Below, piece by piece: positions 22,600-33,061 of a DNA stretch of 64,000 nucleotides. The stretch is from Drosophila persimilis (lineage: Eukaryota > Arthropoda > Insecta > Diptera > Drosophilidae), in contig NW_020825338.1 of NCBI RefSeq assembly GCF_003286085.1, forward strand, positions 62,001-126,000, read 5' to 3'. The notes beneath the pieces were generated by a model. It did not search any database. It was not told the DNA's origin and was given only the letters and a program-made list of their open reading frames with translations. A program made the position numbers and the translations under genes. Each line of letters begins with the position of its first letter. Position 1 is the first letter of the stretch.

Positions 22600-23250
22600 T
22601 GTCTGGTTAGAAAGTTTAATTAGAATTTATTTAGGAAAACGCCGGCTGTTTATTCAAAGCAAAAGGACAGAGGTGGCGATCTGGTAAGGGCGTGCCGCTT
22701 ACCGAAGACTGCCTCCTCAGTCATCTTCTCTGACTGTGAGTGTGGTGTGTGTGTTGTGTTTTCCATGTGATAATGATCTCCACTCGAGTTCGTTATCATT
22801 GGCCGCAGTGCGTAGTCACCGACGAGGTCCCCTTTCCGTGGAGTGAGGTCCATGCGAGGGTTGACCCTGCCAAGGTTTTAACGAGATAGGGGCGGTGGGG
22901 ACATTGACCTATGAACCACTTTAGCAGGGGTTCAGTCTGCCTAATCAGGACATAGAATGCCGACGCCGTCAGCCCAGAGTCTAATGCACATAGAGGGGGT
23001 TCCAGTGGGTCGTACGTAATACCTTACTGGTCTCGGTGTTACGGGTGGTGCAGTACCTACCATGTCTCTCCTTTCCATCGGAGCCTATGGCACCAATGGG
23101 TCCAGTAAGTTGGCTTATCCTGCTCCCCCAGCGATGCCCGGGATGCTCAGTTGCGAGGCATGGCAACTCCGTCGCCATCCATCTTGAGCCGGTGAGAGGA
23201 GGAGAAAAGCTCTCCCCGGGAGCCGTGTGCGTGCGATCATTTAATTGAGT
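22600..23250 (-). mobile_element. R1-clade 5' fragment (leader plus ORF1 start)
   Basis: Shows patchy similarity to the leader of the R1-type element at 3709-4050: CCATGCGAGGGTTGA at the ORF1 side, then a CCGTCAGCCC block, a run of G before TCCAGT, and CTTACTGGTCTCGGT, in the same order and spacing. A minus-strand open frame (22853-22650) would be the ORF1 beginning and is cut off. It is a related family and not the same element. No ORF2. Confidence 0.6.
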
Positions 23251-24039
23251 TTGAGTGATAAACCACCAATCAACTTAACCATGGCCGATTGTTTTACAGA
23301 GCTGCTTGGCGACTATCTTGCCTTTTGACACGGTCTGCTTGGACCAAGAGTCCGAAGTAAAGCACAGTAGGGGTCGTGCCCAAAGGGTATGTATGGTGTA
23401 GCATGTTACCTATACCGATCGAGCCGGTGGTGGCGGTATCCGACACGAAGCACGAGCTGGATCCGGCTTCCATATTTGGTAAAGTAGGGATGGGTTTGAA
23501 ACTCGCTCGGATACCGGGCTCGCAAGCATTAAAAAAACTCAATTATGAATCACGTGCTATTTGACGCTATCCACAACATAGAACACCCATACACCTACAG
23601 CGACGGACAGAGAGGACGGAAACGGACTAGGCCATAGTGGCGCCTTTAAACGCAGCAGGCGTTGAGCTTGCGCATAGCCCTCCCAACCATTATCGTCATC
23701 TCAATCTCCTCGTTTTGACGATCCCTTTGGCCACTATGACTACCTTGAGAGGGACGATACCCGACGCATGGCTCCAATAATCACGGTCTAACACATATCA
23801 AACACTATAAATTTATTTAGAAGAAGACCCAACTTTTATGCACCCCCTTGAACATTTATTACACTAAAAATATCTAATCTGTAAAACTAACATGTAAAAG
23901 TGTAAGGAATAAGGTTAATGTGTCGATTGTGTAGATGATGGATGTTAATGTTAGCCTATGTTATCCAGCTAGAATGTTAACCACAATTTTAGCGAGCGTA
24001 AGCTTCTGAACACCTCAACGTCAGCTGAAACGCAAGAAA
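23251..24039. other. Unassigned repeat-like DNA with an 82-codon minus-strand open stretch
   Basis: An open frame at 23542-23294 (minus) has gene-like composition (SSCFVSDTATTGSIGIGNML) but no domain I recognise. The rest (23553-24039) is non-coding, with a T/A-rich part near 23800-23950. Probably a fragment of an unrecognised element. Confidence 0.35.
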
Positions 24040-24890
24040 AACGAGGGGGAACGTTATGAGTTGCTGCGGAGACAGTTATACCCGATACTAAGTCAGTATG
24101 GCTCTCCTCCGGCAGACGCCGCTAATATTAAACGACACGACAAAGAGTGCGTGCGAGAGAGACAGAAATTCAGTCTGAGCGTGACGTCGGGCGCTGCGTA
24201 GCCACTGCAAATTGATTTGTTCCTTTTGGCTATAAAAATTATCTGATCTGATCCAAATTCAGCAACCGGATAGATATAGTCATTCTCTATGATTCTTCGT
24301 TTTCAGTTTTCTCGAATCTGCAATATTGTGGATGCAACAGATTTTCGTCCTTTGTGGGGGCGGAAGGGGGTGGGGCGAAATTTTGAGATTTACGTTTTAT
24401 AGTGAGATCTAACAGGAGTGCGGATACTAAATTTGGTTACTCTAGCGTTAATAATCTCTGAGATTTGTGGATGCCCCAGATTTTCGTCCTTTGCGAGGGC
24501 GGAAGGGGGTGTGGCGAAATTTTGACATAAAATGGTCAAGGTCCGATATCACAGGAGTGTGGATACCAAATTTGGTTGCTCTAGCTCTTATGGGTTCTGA
24601 GATCCTTGAACTCATATTTTGCAATTGGTAAAAAAGACCATGAAACCTGTGTGTAAGAGAGAGACAGAGCGAGAAAGAATGAAATTGTTTTCTTGATTCT
24701 GGATTCTTCTAGAAGATATAGTCATCTTCTGCGATTCTGCGTTTTCAGTTTTCTCGTATCTTTGAATTTGTGGATGCCACAGATTTTCGCTCTTTGTGGG
24801 GGCGGAAGTGCTCGGCTATTGATGCTGATCACCACTTTTACCTCAAACCTAATATACCCCAATACTCATTTTGAGTATCGGGTATAAAAA
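24040..24890 (+). mobile_element. MITE-like dispersed repeat, copy b (internally deleted)
   Basis: Same start (AACGAGGGGGAACGTT) and end (GAGTATCGGGTATAA) as copy a. The left hairpin-like part is shortened. The stretch holding the GACGGACA array and most of the tail is missing around 24815-24835, where GGCGGAAGTG joins CTCGGCTATTGATGC. Confidence 0.85.
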
Positions 24891-26026
24891 CACGTAGCCC
24901 TCTAAGAGAGCATTATCACGCTTTCCAAGCCCCTACGCTCATCCGCACCGATGCGGCGTTTGCCTGTCTCGTTCTACGCTTGTCGTCCCAGATCGCGGGA
25001 GCGACGCTTGAGCTTGGCGGGATGGTTTTTTTGTTTTTGTTTTTTTTTTGAGGTAGAGAGAAGAGGGAACGAAGGAGAAGATAGAAGAGGGACAGCGAGG
25101 GTCTTCAGCTATGCTGCTTTCGGGTTCCTATACCCCTTCCCGGTTTACATTCCCCTCCCTTGGGATAAATTAATAAATATTTTCGCTGAAGGCGACTGAA
25201 CTAATTTAGATGGTAATCCGGTTGTATGTTGTTTGATGTTGGAGATGTCAGCCGCCGAAGCTAGCTGTTGTTGTTGGCGTGAACTGTTGGTGCCAGCTCG
25301 GGGGATTTGGCTGCTACGGCAAGCCGTTCTGTTGGCGCTATCGGCCGATGCTAGCGCGGGGGGACTGGGCTGCTACGGCAAGCCGTTCTGTTGGCGGTAA
25401 CGGCCAATATTAGCGCGGGGGATGTTAGCTGCGACCTAGCTGTTTTTTTGGCGCATTAGCAAACTAGGGGAATGTCTGCTGCCTAGCTGCTGCGGTTGAC
25501 GCTTTCGATACCGCCGCTGTAGAGGTCGAAGCGGCTTCGGATACCGGCGCTGTCGTGGCCAGCTTCCCTGAAGCGGAGCGGTCGTATGCTGCGTTCAACA
25601 TTTCGCGTCGGTTATTTAGGTTATTTACTCCTGGTAGCAGCGCGCACTTCTCAACTCTTTTACCCCTCCTTGGGAACTGGCCGTTCTTTCTTTTCCAATT
25701 CATTGCCGATCGCTTCGTCGAGCCACTTCGGACCCGTACCCATTTTGGGGAAATTGCTCCTCCGAACGTAACTCTTCCACTCAATTGCAAGAGCGATCCC
25801 AGCGAGAAAGTTAACCAATTTACCCACATACTTTTAGGCCTTCCTGGCCGACAAGCCACACTACAATGGGTGGACGTACGCTCACTTGCCGCTGATCACT
25901 CTCTCTTTGAGTTGTAGCCAGTCAATTCACTCAGTGGCTGCAACTGCCGACGCGGTTAAAAAGATACGCCAGCTTGGTTCGGAGGCGGGAACAGCGAGGA
26001 TCTCGACCTGCCCTGGCAGCCAGAGC
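24891..26026. other. Non-coding segment, possible LTR body of the gypsy-class element
   Basis: No gene with recognisable domains; open stretches on both strands near 25460-25920 overlap each other and look random. It includes a 59-bp tandem pair (25311-25428). Lying between the LTR-like 77-mer and the MITE-like copy, it may be LTR or flanking DNA, but I find no matching counterpart near 31-32 kb. Confidence 0.35.
25311..25428 (+). repeat. 59-bp tandem duplicate
   Basis: Two adjacent units starting CTGCTACGGCAAGCCGTTCT, with about six differences, ending in a GCGCGGGGG run. Confidence 0.85.
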
Positions 26027-26103
26027 GGATCCACACCAGGTGTCGCTGTATTTTTGTCTCCTCCAGCCCTGACTATCGACTCTCTCCAAAACCGCCCATA
26101 ACA
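26027..26103 (-). repeat. LTR-like 77-mer, left copy
   Basis: About 92% identical without gaps to 31951-32027, in direct orientation. It begins TGTTATGGGCGGTTTTGGAG on the minus strand just after a purine-rich stretch downstream of integrase, where a 3' LTR should start. Confidence 0.65.
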
Positions 26104-26246
26104 CCACCCTACCGTTTACAGGATTCCTCCGCCGAAACGGGAGTGCAAAGCAAGGCGGGCTTTTTCCGTTTAAGTGCCAAAAACATAGGCCATCGCCCAC
26201 ACCCGGAGATTGAGAGTCTCTGGTTCCATCGATTGAGATGACCGGG

Positions 26247-28447
26247 CTACTGCTTCAGATCCTTTGCATGGAACACCCCAACCCCTGAGCCTTGCATCGT
26301 CTCCAGCCCGTTCAGACTGTTTCCCAAGCTCCGGCTCACTCGGCACTTGACGTATTTTGGGCTGAACTTCACGTTGATGTTGTTTTTAAAATTGATCAAC
26401 AAGAAATTCCGCTTGTATATCTCCTGACCCGGTGAGTATCTAATCTCTCGAGCTTTTCGATTATACATGTTCTTCGCTCTATTGTAGGCTTCATGAGAAT
26501 TTCCTCGGACCTCATCTCGTACTATTTACAGCTTATCACTCCTCGCCAAGGGCGACATTTGTGCTTCGTTTAGGGCGCTGCCGCTGATAAACATGTGCTG
26601 CCCAAATAACACAAAGTATGGCGACGTCCCGATGCCCGTGTGTATAGCACTCCTAGCCTCACACTGGTTCTCCGTCAGCTTCTCGTTCCAGCGCGTGTGA
26701 TCCTCGCTAACGTACGTCCTTATTGCTGCCAATACTGTCTGGTTCACTCGTTCGGCCGCGTTCGCCTGCGGTGCATAGTTCCCGAATTCATGTGCATTAT
26801 GCTTCTGTTATCCAGGAATTGAGAGAATTCAGCTGACGCAAATTTCTTGGACGTTGACATGCAATGACTGCATCTTTCAAGAGGCGATGCAGTTACTGCA
26901 CCGTCAAGTGGCCCGTGTGAAACCAGCAGAAGGCTGTTACGCGCGGATCCCAGGCAAAACGCAGGCCTCCTCCCGCCAAACCGACCGAGGGGCGCTGCCC
27001 CTGACGCACGGTGCGTAGCCGTACCGAACGCGAACATGCAAGAAGGATAGCTATTAGACTAACATTCGAGAACTGTCGCAGCCGTCCCAGTGTCCTCGCG
27101 ACCCGTCCATGCATTGCCACAGCGCTGTCGTGAGCCTGTTGGATCAGTGTGCCCGTTAGGGCTTCTGAAATCCATTGCTTCCACGGAAACTCCTCCAACT
27201 CCGGCCGGCCAAACTGGGTGCGCTTAAACAGCAGTCCCTCCTCCACCTTCATATCTCGAAACTTATCCTCATCGTTCTGGACCGCTTCGATTTTTCTTCG
27301 GTATTCTTAATCCTCGAAGGCTGTGGTAGCGAACTCCAACGTCAATGGGACGTGACAGCATATCAGCGACGATACTGTCCTTTCCTTTGCGGTGCTCGAT
27401 TTCGAAGTCATAAGCCTGGAGAGCCAACGACCACCTGACTAGCCTCCCATCCAGTGCCTTGAATCGCATGAGCCACTGCAAATCGCGCATGATCTGCTAT
27501 CACCGTGAATGGCATCAGTTCTACGTATGCCCGGAACTTCTCTATGGCTCTTACCGCCGCTAGACACTCCTTTTCTGGTACGCTATAGTTGAGCTGTGCC
27601 TCTCCTAGCTTCGCCGAAAACAATGCGATTGGGTGCTCTGCTCCTTCATCATCCCTCTGGAAGGGAACTGCTACTAGCTCGCATCACACTGGATAAAGAA
27701 ACACTGTGTACGTCCGACTTTCCGGCTCCAGCCAAATCTGCCAAAATGCGTGTTTTAAGTCGATGCTGCTGATGTACACGGTGTCCTCTACACGGCTTAG
27801 GATTGACTTAATGCTCTGCAGCGGGTAAGCATCCTTCAATATTACTTTATTTAATTTCCGCGCATCCAAACACAATCGGTTTTTTCCATGCTTCCGTACC
27901 AAAGTCACGCGATTGCTCCACGGACTCCCGCTGGTCTCGATGACCCCGAGACGCAACATTTCGTCCACCTCGGCAAACAACGGCACCGCGGGGGATACCG
28001 GGTAAAAGCGCTCCTTTACGGATACGGCTCCCTCGATTAAGTGTATTTCGTGCCTCGTCGTTCTTCGAGCGTCGTTCTTCCCAAACCAGACCTGGTCCAG
28101 ACGGATCTGCTGCGTGTCAGCTAGTGCGGTTGCGTTGATCTACTCCTGATTAGCCCTTCGGCCTCAATTTCGGCTAACTCCTCTTGTCGTTCCAGGCTTA
28201 CTATATGTGGATCCAGACCAAACTTCCTCCATAAATCAACCCCTGGATACAGAGTTTGTTTTAGCGAGGGACATAAGAACAACTCGATAGTCTGCTTCTG
28301 GCCTCCATACGCCATCACCGCCGACACATGACCCAGTATTTTATGGGGTGTGCCGCCCGCTGTTTGCACGGAGAATTTCTTTGTATCTTGCAGTTTCAGC
28401 TCTAATTCTCCTATCAATTCCAGGCCACCTTTTCCAAGAAAGCTCAT
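26247..28447 (-). pseudogene. Gypsy-class pol, fragmented
   Basis: Order on the minus strand: protease-like segment (28447-28121, with TAGGTPHKILG and the LYPGVDLWRKFGL block), RT N-terminal palm (27986-27684, with SPWSNRVTLVRK, LCLDARKLN and the motif-A IDLKHAFWQI), RNase H (27623-27269, with YSVPEKECLAAVRAIEKFR and DMLSRP), integrase zinc-binding remnant (27252 to about 27071, LIQQAHDSAVAMHGRV) and integrase C-terminus (26747-26247, NQTVLAAIRTYV, IGTSPYFVLFG, REIRYSPGQEIYKRNF). The RT YxDD region is deleted between about 27684 and 27660, and the integrase DDE core is replaced by a 227-bp foreign piece. Stops and shifts elsewhere. An ancient, non-functional copy, closest in style to Osvaldo/Ulysses-like elements, though I am unsure of that. 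Confidence 0.75.
26844..27070. repeat. 228-bp dispersed repeat, copy 3 (inside integrase)
   Basis: Matches 4571-4798 with sharp ends. It replaces the stretch of integrase between the zinc-binding part (RTLGRLRQF) and the segment FASAEFSQFLDN, so a deletion and insertion occurred together or in succession. No target duplication seen. Confidence 0.85.
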
Positions 28448-29576
28448 CTTGTGCCCCTGGAACCTGTCCGCTGTGCTCTGACTGCTCTCGTTCGGATACT
28501 CTCATCGACTTCGTCTCCCATTATCCGATTCCTGGCCTGCTCGCACTGCCGCTGTCTTTCCGTCATTGGCTCGTTCATGGACCACCTAGCCTCGGGTAAC
28601 ACAGTTTGATTACCCTTATATATAATAGTGTATACATCCTTATCGCTACTTCCTCCTTTAGGTGTCTCTAACTTATCATTGGAGGGCATTGCTACTGGAT
28701 GCTTCGCCCTGACGTGGAACTCGACTCCTCCAATTTCGTCGTGCTCCTTTTCCCGTTTCCCGGCCTACATTTTGGGCATTTGGGGAGAATGACCCCGGCC
28801 AGCCCGCACTTGTAGCAGAACAAGTTACGCACGGCCGACTCACACTCAAAATAGGTATGTCCCGGCTGAGAGAAATTCCAGCAATTTAACTGGAGCGATC
28901 GCCTCCGGAGTCCGTGGTCTGGACCGCTCCTTGCCCATCGAGTCGCAAGCAGTTTCTCGTCATCCGCAGACTCTTCTCTTAGCTTCTGTAGATTTAGTAT
29001 CTGCATCGGGTAGATCAACCTCGAAATTGCATCCCTAATATTTATCTTTATGATCTTTATTAGATCGTAATCTGAGAACGGATTCAGTAATCTCGACCTC
29101 AACACCAACGTCTCCTGGATGTACTGGTCTGTCGACTCCCCGTGGCGTTTTCGGCGTTCCCTGAGCTCTTGTTCTCGCTCGAACGCTGTCCGACGAACTT
29201 GGAACTGCTGCTGGAGACCATATCTCAGATTCGACCACTCCGGCACTCCTACCGCCCGAGCATGCATCCAGTCCCTAGCGTGACCACTGACCAATGTGTG
29301 AAAGGATTTCAACACCTCTGCCCACGGTACCTGATACGCCGTCTGTAGATGCTCCACACGGAATATGAACTCCGCCACGAGCATCCCCTTTAGATCGCCA
29401 TCGAAGCTAAGCCCCCATCTTCGTATCTGCACTTGATCCTGCCTAGCTTCTCCGAAACTCGGTCGATTCCTGTTAGGGTTTGCTCCTGAGCCTTTTCCGT
29501 TGAACAACCAATCCTCCACAGGCCTCTGATCGGCTTGGGTCCACTGCTCGACTTGGGTCCTCTGATCGGCTTCCAA
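28444..29576 (-). pseudogene. Gypsy-class gag with zinc knuckles, decayed
   Basis: Gag of the LTR element. An N-terminal QTQ-rich leader is followed by a capsid-like domain (LSFDGDLKGMLVAEFIFRVEHL, cut here into VAEFIFRVEHL; LVSGHARDWM; FQVRRTAFEREQELRERRK). Knuckles follow: CWNFSQPGHTYFEC, in which the second Cys is lost, and a degraded CYKCGLAG...CPKC. The 294-codon stretch (29576-28692) is open. A gag-protease linker (28689-28444, MTERQRQCEQARNRIMGDEV) follows in another frame. Confidence 0.75.
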
Positions 29577-31208
29577 TGCCCGGTTGTCCAGGAACAGGTG
29601 CGTTGGCTGTGCTTGCTGGTTCGCGGGTTCTTCCGGTTGACGTTCTCCTAGACTGGTTGCATTTGATCCCCGATTCCTTCCAGTAGCATCACTCGGCGTT
29701 CGCTCTGATCCCCACCACGGCGTTGATCTCTCGCATGTCTGCTTGCATCGACGATCTCAGTGCTTCCATTTCCTGCCCGAGTGACGCTCGGTAGGTCTCC
29801 TGTGCTTGGGCTAACGCTGCACTCACGGCTGACCTTAACTCGGACGGTAACTCCAGGTCCATCCGGGTTTGTTGTTGACCTCCTACTGCTCCGGCCTCTG
29901 AGTCCTCTTGCTAAAACCCCGCCTGCACGTTTTTCACCACTTGAGACGACCCTTCCGGCCTACTGACGGCTTTACCATCTTTGGACCGTGTCGTCAGCAT
30001 GTTGTACGGCTGACACCTGCGCGGAGCCTCCGGGCTACGCCTAGTCTTTCTCGACCCTTTGAAAACCTCCGGGTCACTCATCAACCACTTTTTGCTCCTC
30101 TTTCTATTCCCTATTTACTCGACAATGCGTAAAGCTAAATTTACCTACGTGTGTATACTTGCCCTAAATAAGTTGGATATTTTATGATATGACTAACATA
30201 AACAAACAACGTAAACGTAACCTGACTGATTAATCCTAAAAATATTTAATGACAACGAGCAAATAAAGAAATAGTGCAATAAATAAATACGCGAATAATT
30301 ATCTCTATGTTCAAATAAATAAATAAATAGGTTAATTTACATCAATAAATTGATTAATTTAAATTACTCGCCTAAATATGTAAAACACTGAATAAATAAA
30401 TAGTTCCTCTCCCAAACGAAAACCCCTTTTTTCCAATGACCTGCCTAGTTCCTAATTCTAAAATTGTTTCTTAACAATAATAGTGAGGGTCCTCAGTCCT
30501 CGAAAAAGTTATATCCCCTTTGGTTTTCCTAACTCGACTTCAAATCACAAAAAAACAATTTACTGCACACAAAATCTTTCAGACAAACAATAATTTATTG
30601 GGTGAGACGAGAGAAAACTGCATTTATAGTTCTGCAGGTGAGTGGACCCCATCGTTTCACCTCGCTATTTATTTTCGAACACTTTTTCTCAGTGCCAACT
30701 CTCTTTTCTGTATCTTTCTTCAGATCACCGTGGATCGCCCGAATCGGACAACGACGTTAATGCCTCTGGACATAATCCGGACCGCGACTTGACAGATCCT
30801 CCAGCATCTCCTCCTCTCTTCCGCTCCGGATAGTGAGATCCTAACCCTTGGTAATACCTGGACCACAACTCGGGACCTAAAATTCCTTCCCTTCTACCTG
30901 CGATTAACAAACTACCATGTCTATCTTCTCTAATTTCTACTCCTCTCAGCGGCTAAGACGGCTAGGATTTCTTCCCGGCAAACAAAAAAAAAACAAAAAA
31001 CAAAACTAACCTTTCGACCAGGACTGTCCTCGTTGGCACTCTCGTCAGCGGGGATAGTTGGTATCCTTATTCCTAGCAGGGACATCCCTTCCGTGAGCGC
31101 CACTTTTCAATTTCGCGCGCTGCCTTTTCATTTTCATTTTCAGTCTGGCGCTCAACAGCGCGCAGTTCCCTCTTAATGATCGCCGCGAAGTTGCTCGTCG
31201 CCTCCCAG
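29577..31208. other. Leader/LTR-side DNA of the gypsy-class element and unassigned sequence
   Basis: No gene. 29577-29900 continues a Gln/Pro-rich gag-like frame with stops. 30130-30480 is AT-rich with AATAAATAAATA runs. 30960-31010 has A-runs. 31020-31208 resembles the 3' UTR of the R1-clade fragment that follows. Confidence 0.45.
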
Positions 31209-31529
31209 TTATCCGGGGATATGCACGGCACCAATTTGCGTGGTTAAAGCCTCACCCAGCGCTACTTCCAGCCGCTGGCGCTGTGCTGCGAATTTGCCAC
31301 ACGAAAATATTGCATGTTCGACATCCTCCTGCACGTTGTGCCCGCACCAAGAGAATGCTGCAGAGTCCTCTTGCACGAAGCCATGAAGGTAGCTTCGGAA
31401 GCAGCCGTGTCTGCTGAGGAACTGAGTCAGGTAAAAATTGACCTGTCCATGCTGCCTGTTTACCCACGCGTCGATGACCGGGATTAGCTTGTGGGTCCAT
31501 CGCCTTTTCTGAGGCTCTGCTGCTTGCAC
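31209..31529 (-). pseudogene. R1-clade ORF2 C-terminal fragment
   Basis: The frame RRWTHKLIPVIDAWVNRQHG ... FYLTQFLSRHGCF ... DVEHAIFSCGKF aligns by eye with the C-terminal Cys/His region of the R1-type ORF2 at 10426-11370 (GRWTHRLIPDIESWIGRR ... YHLTQFLTGHGGY). It is about as diverged as another family would be. Only this 3' piece is left; 5' sequence stops near 31560. Confidence 0.8.
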
Positions 31530-31950
31530 GCCATGCGCACCTGCCTTTCCTGGTAGTAGGTGGACCGTTCCTCCGCAAGGAAAAGGTGTGTGATGTGTAT
31601 GTGCGGGTTTATTTGTTTTGGAATTATTCCGATCGGGATTCCTTCAGTCGTTCAGTGTCTCCAGTCGGTGCTCCGCTGGATTCTCTTGGTGCCGGTGCTC
31701 CGCTGGCGGTTCTCGCACCTGGTTTTCGGCCTGGCCAGTACCGGGCTGCTGCTGTCGATGGCCGCCGCTTCCGTTTATGTTGATGCCTGCCTCTGCTGTC
31801 TTGGAGGGATCTTCGACTCCACGATCACCAATGTTTTCTTATTTTTTTTCAGGGCACGTGCGGCCTTCTCTATTTTCTACCGGAAACTCCTCTTGTTTTC
31901 TTCCTCGTCCCGTTTCCTTCCCTCCCACGCAACTCTGCCACTGCCTCCCA

Positions 31951-32027
31951 GGATCCACACCAGCTGTCGCTGTCTTTTTGTCTCCTCCAGTCCTGACTAT
32001 CGGCTCTCTCCAAAACCACCCATAACA
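31951..32027 (-). repeat. LTR-like 77-mer, right copy
   Basis: Partner of 26027-26103. On the minus strand it begins TGTTATGGGTGGTTTTGGAG, upstream of gag, where a 5' LTR would start. Confidence 0.65.
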
Positions 32028-32907
32028 ATATAAAAGCACCAACACCTTTCACGAACCGAAATCTGCAATCTGTTCCAGAAGATTGACCTTTAGGGGGTGA
32101 CGCGGGGGTCCCGTCAGTCCACCGTATTTGGTTTATTGTCAACAAGATATCTTGGTAGGTTAGTCTCCGTAGGGGCCTGAGTTAAATTAACTCACGTAAA
32201 ATGGATCCACTCATCTACACATGTTCCATTACGTGTGGGCGAGGGTATCCCTGGTGGTTTAACGAAATTTCAGCAGTTATTTCCTTATTTATCTTTGTGT
32301 CGAACGTTTTGGTGTTTTCTTTTTTGGTTAGTGATCATTTTGCGTATATCTATTTATTTATGAGAAAGATGAAATTTTCAATAATTATTAAAGCTTGGAT
32401 ATATATTGAAACATGAAGCAGTAAATAAAAAAAGGAGGGAGGACGCGTGGCGTAACCATGGATTAGGCCAGCCGCAGCCGTTCCAGCAGAGGGTGGCCAA
32501 AATTAACGTTGTGTGTTGTCACAGGTAGGGCGGGCGAGCGAAGTGATAACACCTAAACTTCACCTTCTTGACAGCCGTCTGTTTACTGTTTACTGTTTTC
32601 TTTGTCTTTGGACCCCCAGCCCTGGGGTTCGACAGCTAGTCGGCGTTGCCTTCTGGGAGACAAGCCAAGTGTAACAAACGTATCGGACGAACTGTAAATA
32701 ACAGTATGTATATTGAAAATTAAAATGCCAATGGTAAACAAATTTATATGTTGCACTTACATTTTGAATTAAATGTGGCGGTAAACAGCTGTCCTTACAT
32801 AGATATACTGTTACACGCATGTGACGAGCACTGTTACGCGCACATTTGTGCTGTAATGCGCAAAAATGTATTTTGCGCAGGTGTTTACACGAAAACGAAA
32901 CGTACTG
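32028..32907. other. Unassigned DNA between the LTR element and the LOA element
   Basis: No gene recognised. Small open stretches (for example 32201-32416 +) have no domain and AT-biased composition. It may include leftover 3' sequence of older elements. Confidence 0.4.
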
Positions 32908-32922
32908 TTAGGTTAGGTTAGG
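32908..32922 (+). repeat. Three TTAGG units at the LOA element 3' end
   Basis: TTAGGTTAGGTTAGG followed by TTAAGG. Most likely the terminal repeat of the retroelement. Confidence 0.7.
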
Positions 32923-33061
32923 TTAAGGCGGTAGCCGGGAGGGGGGGGATAAGAGCCTCCCGCCCCCAAGCTCACTTGGACCTATAAACAGGTCCGTTGT
33001 GTTGCCGCATGGGCATGTGCCCCTTTGCGTTGCCCGAACCGTGAGAGCATACTACTGCAGG

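Larger units (their letters stand above)
26027..32027 (-). mobile_element. Gypsy-class LTR retrotransposon, decayed, with nested fragments
   Basis: Minus-strand gag (29576-28692), protease, RT, RNase H and integrase (28447-26247) in the Ty3/gypsy order, with numerous frame breaks, an RT core deletion and a replaced integrase core. A 77-bp direct repeat at 26027-26103 and 31951-32027 begins TGTTATGGG on the minus strand, as an LTR would, so these are tentative LTR starts. Similarity stops after the GGATCC at their inner side, so LTR extents are unknown. A fragment of an R1-clade ORF2 lies at 31209-31529. Confidence 0.6.

Noticed and set aside
32201..32416. 71-codon hydrophobic ORF as a membrane protein
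   Set aside because: AT-biased, no conservation cue, within TE-flanking DNA.
32908..32922. True telomeric repeat or chromosome end
   Set aside because: Only three units, internal, at a retroelement end.
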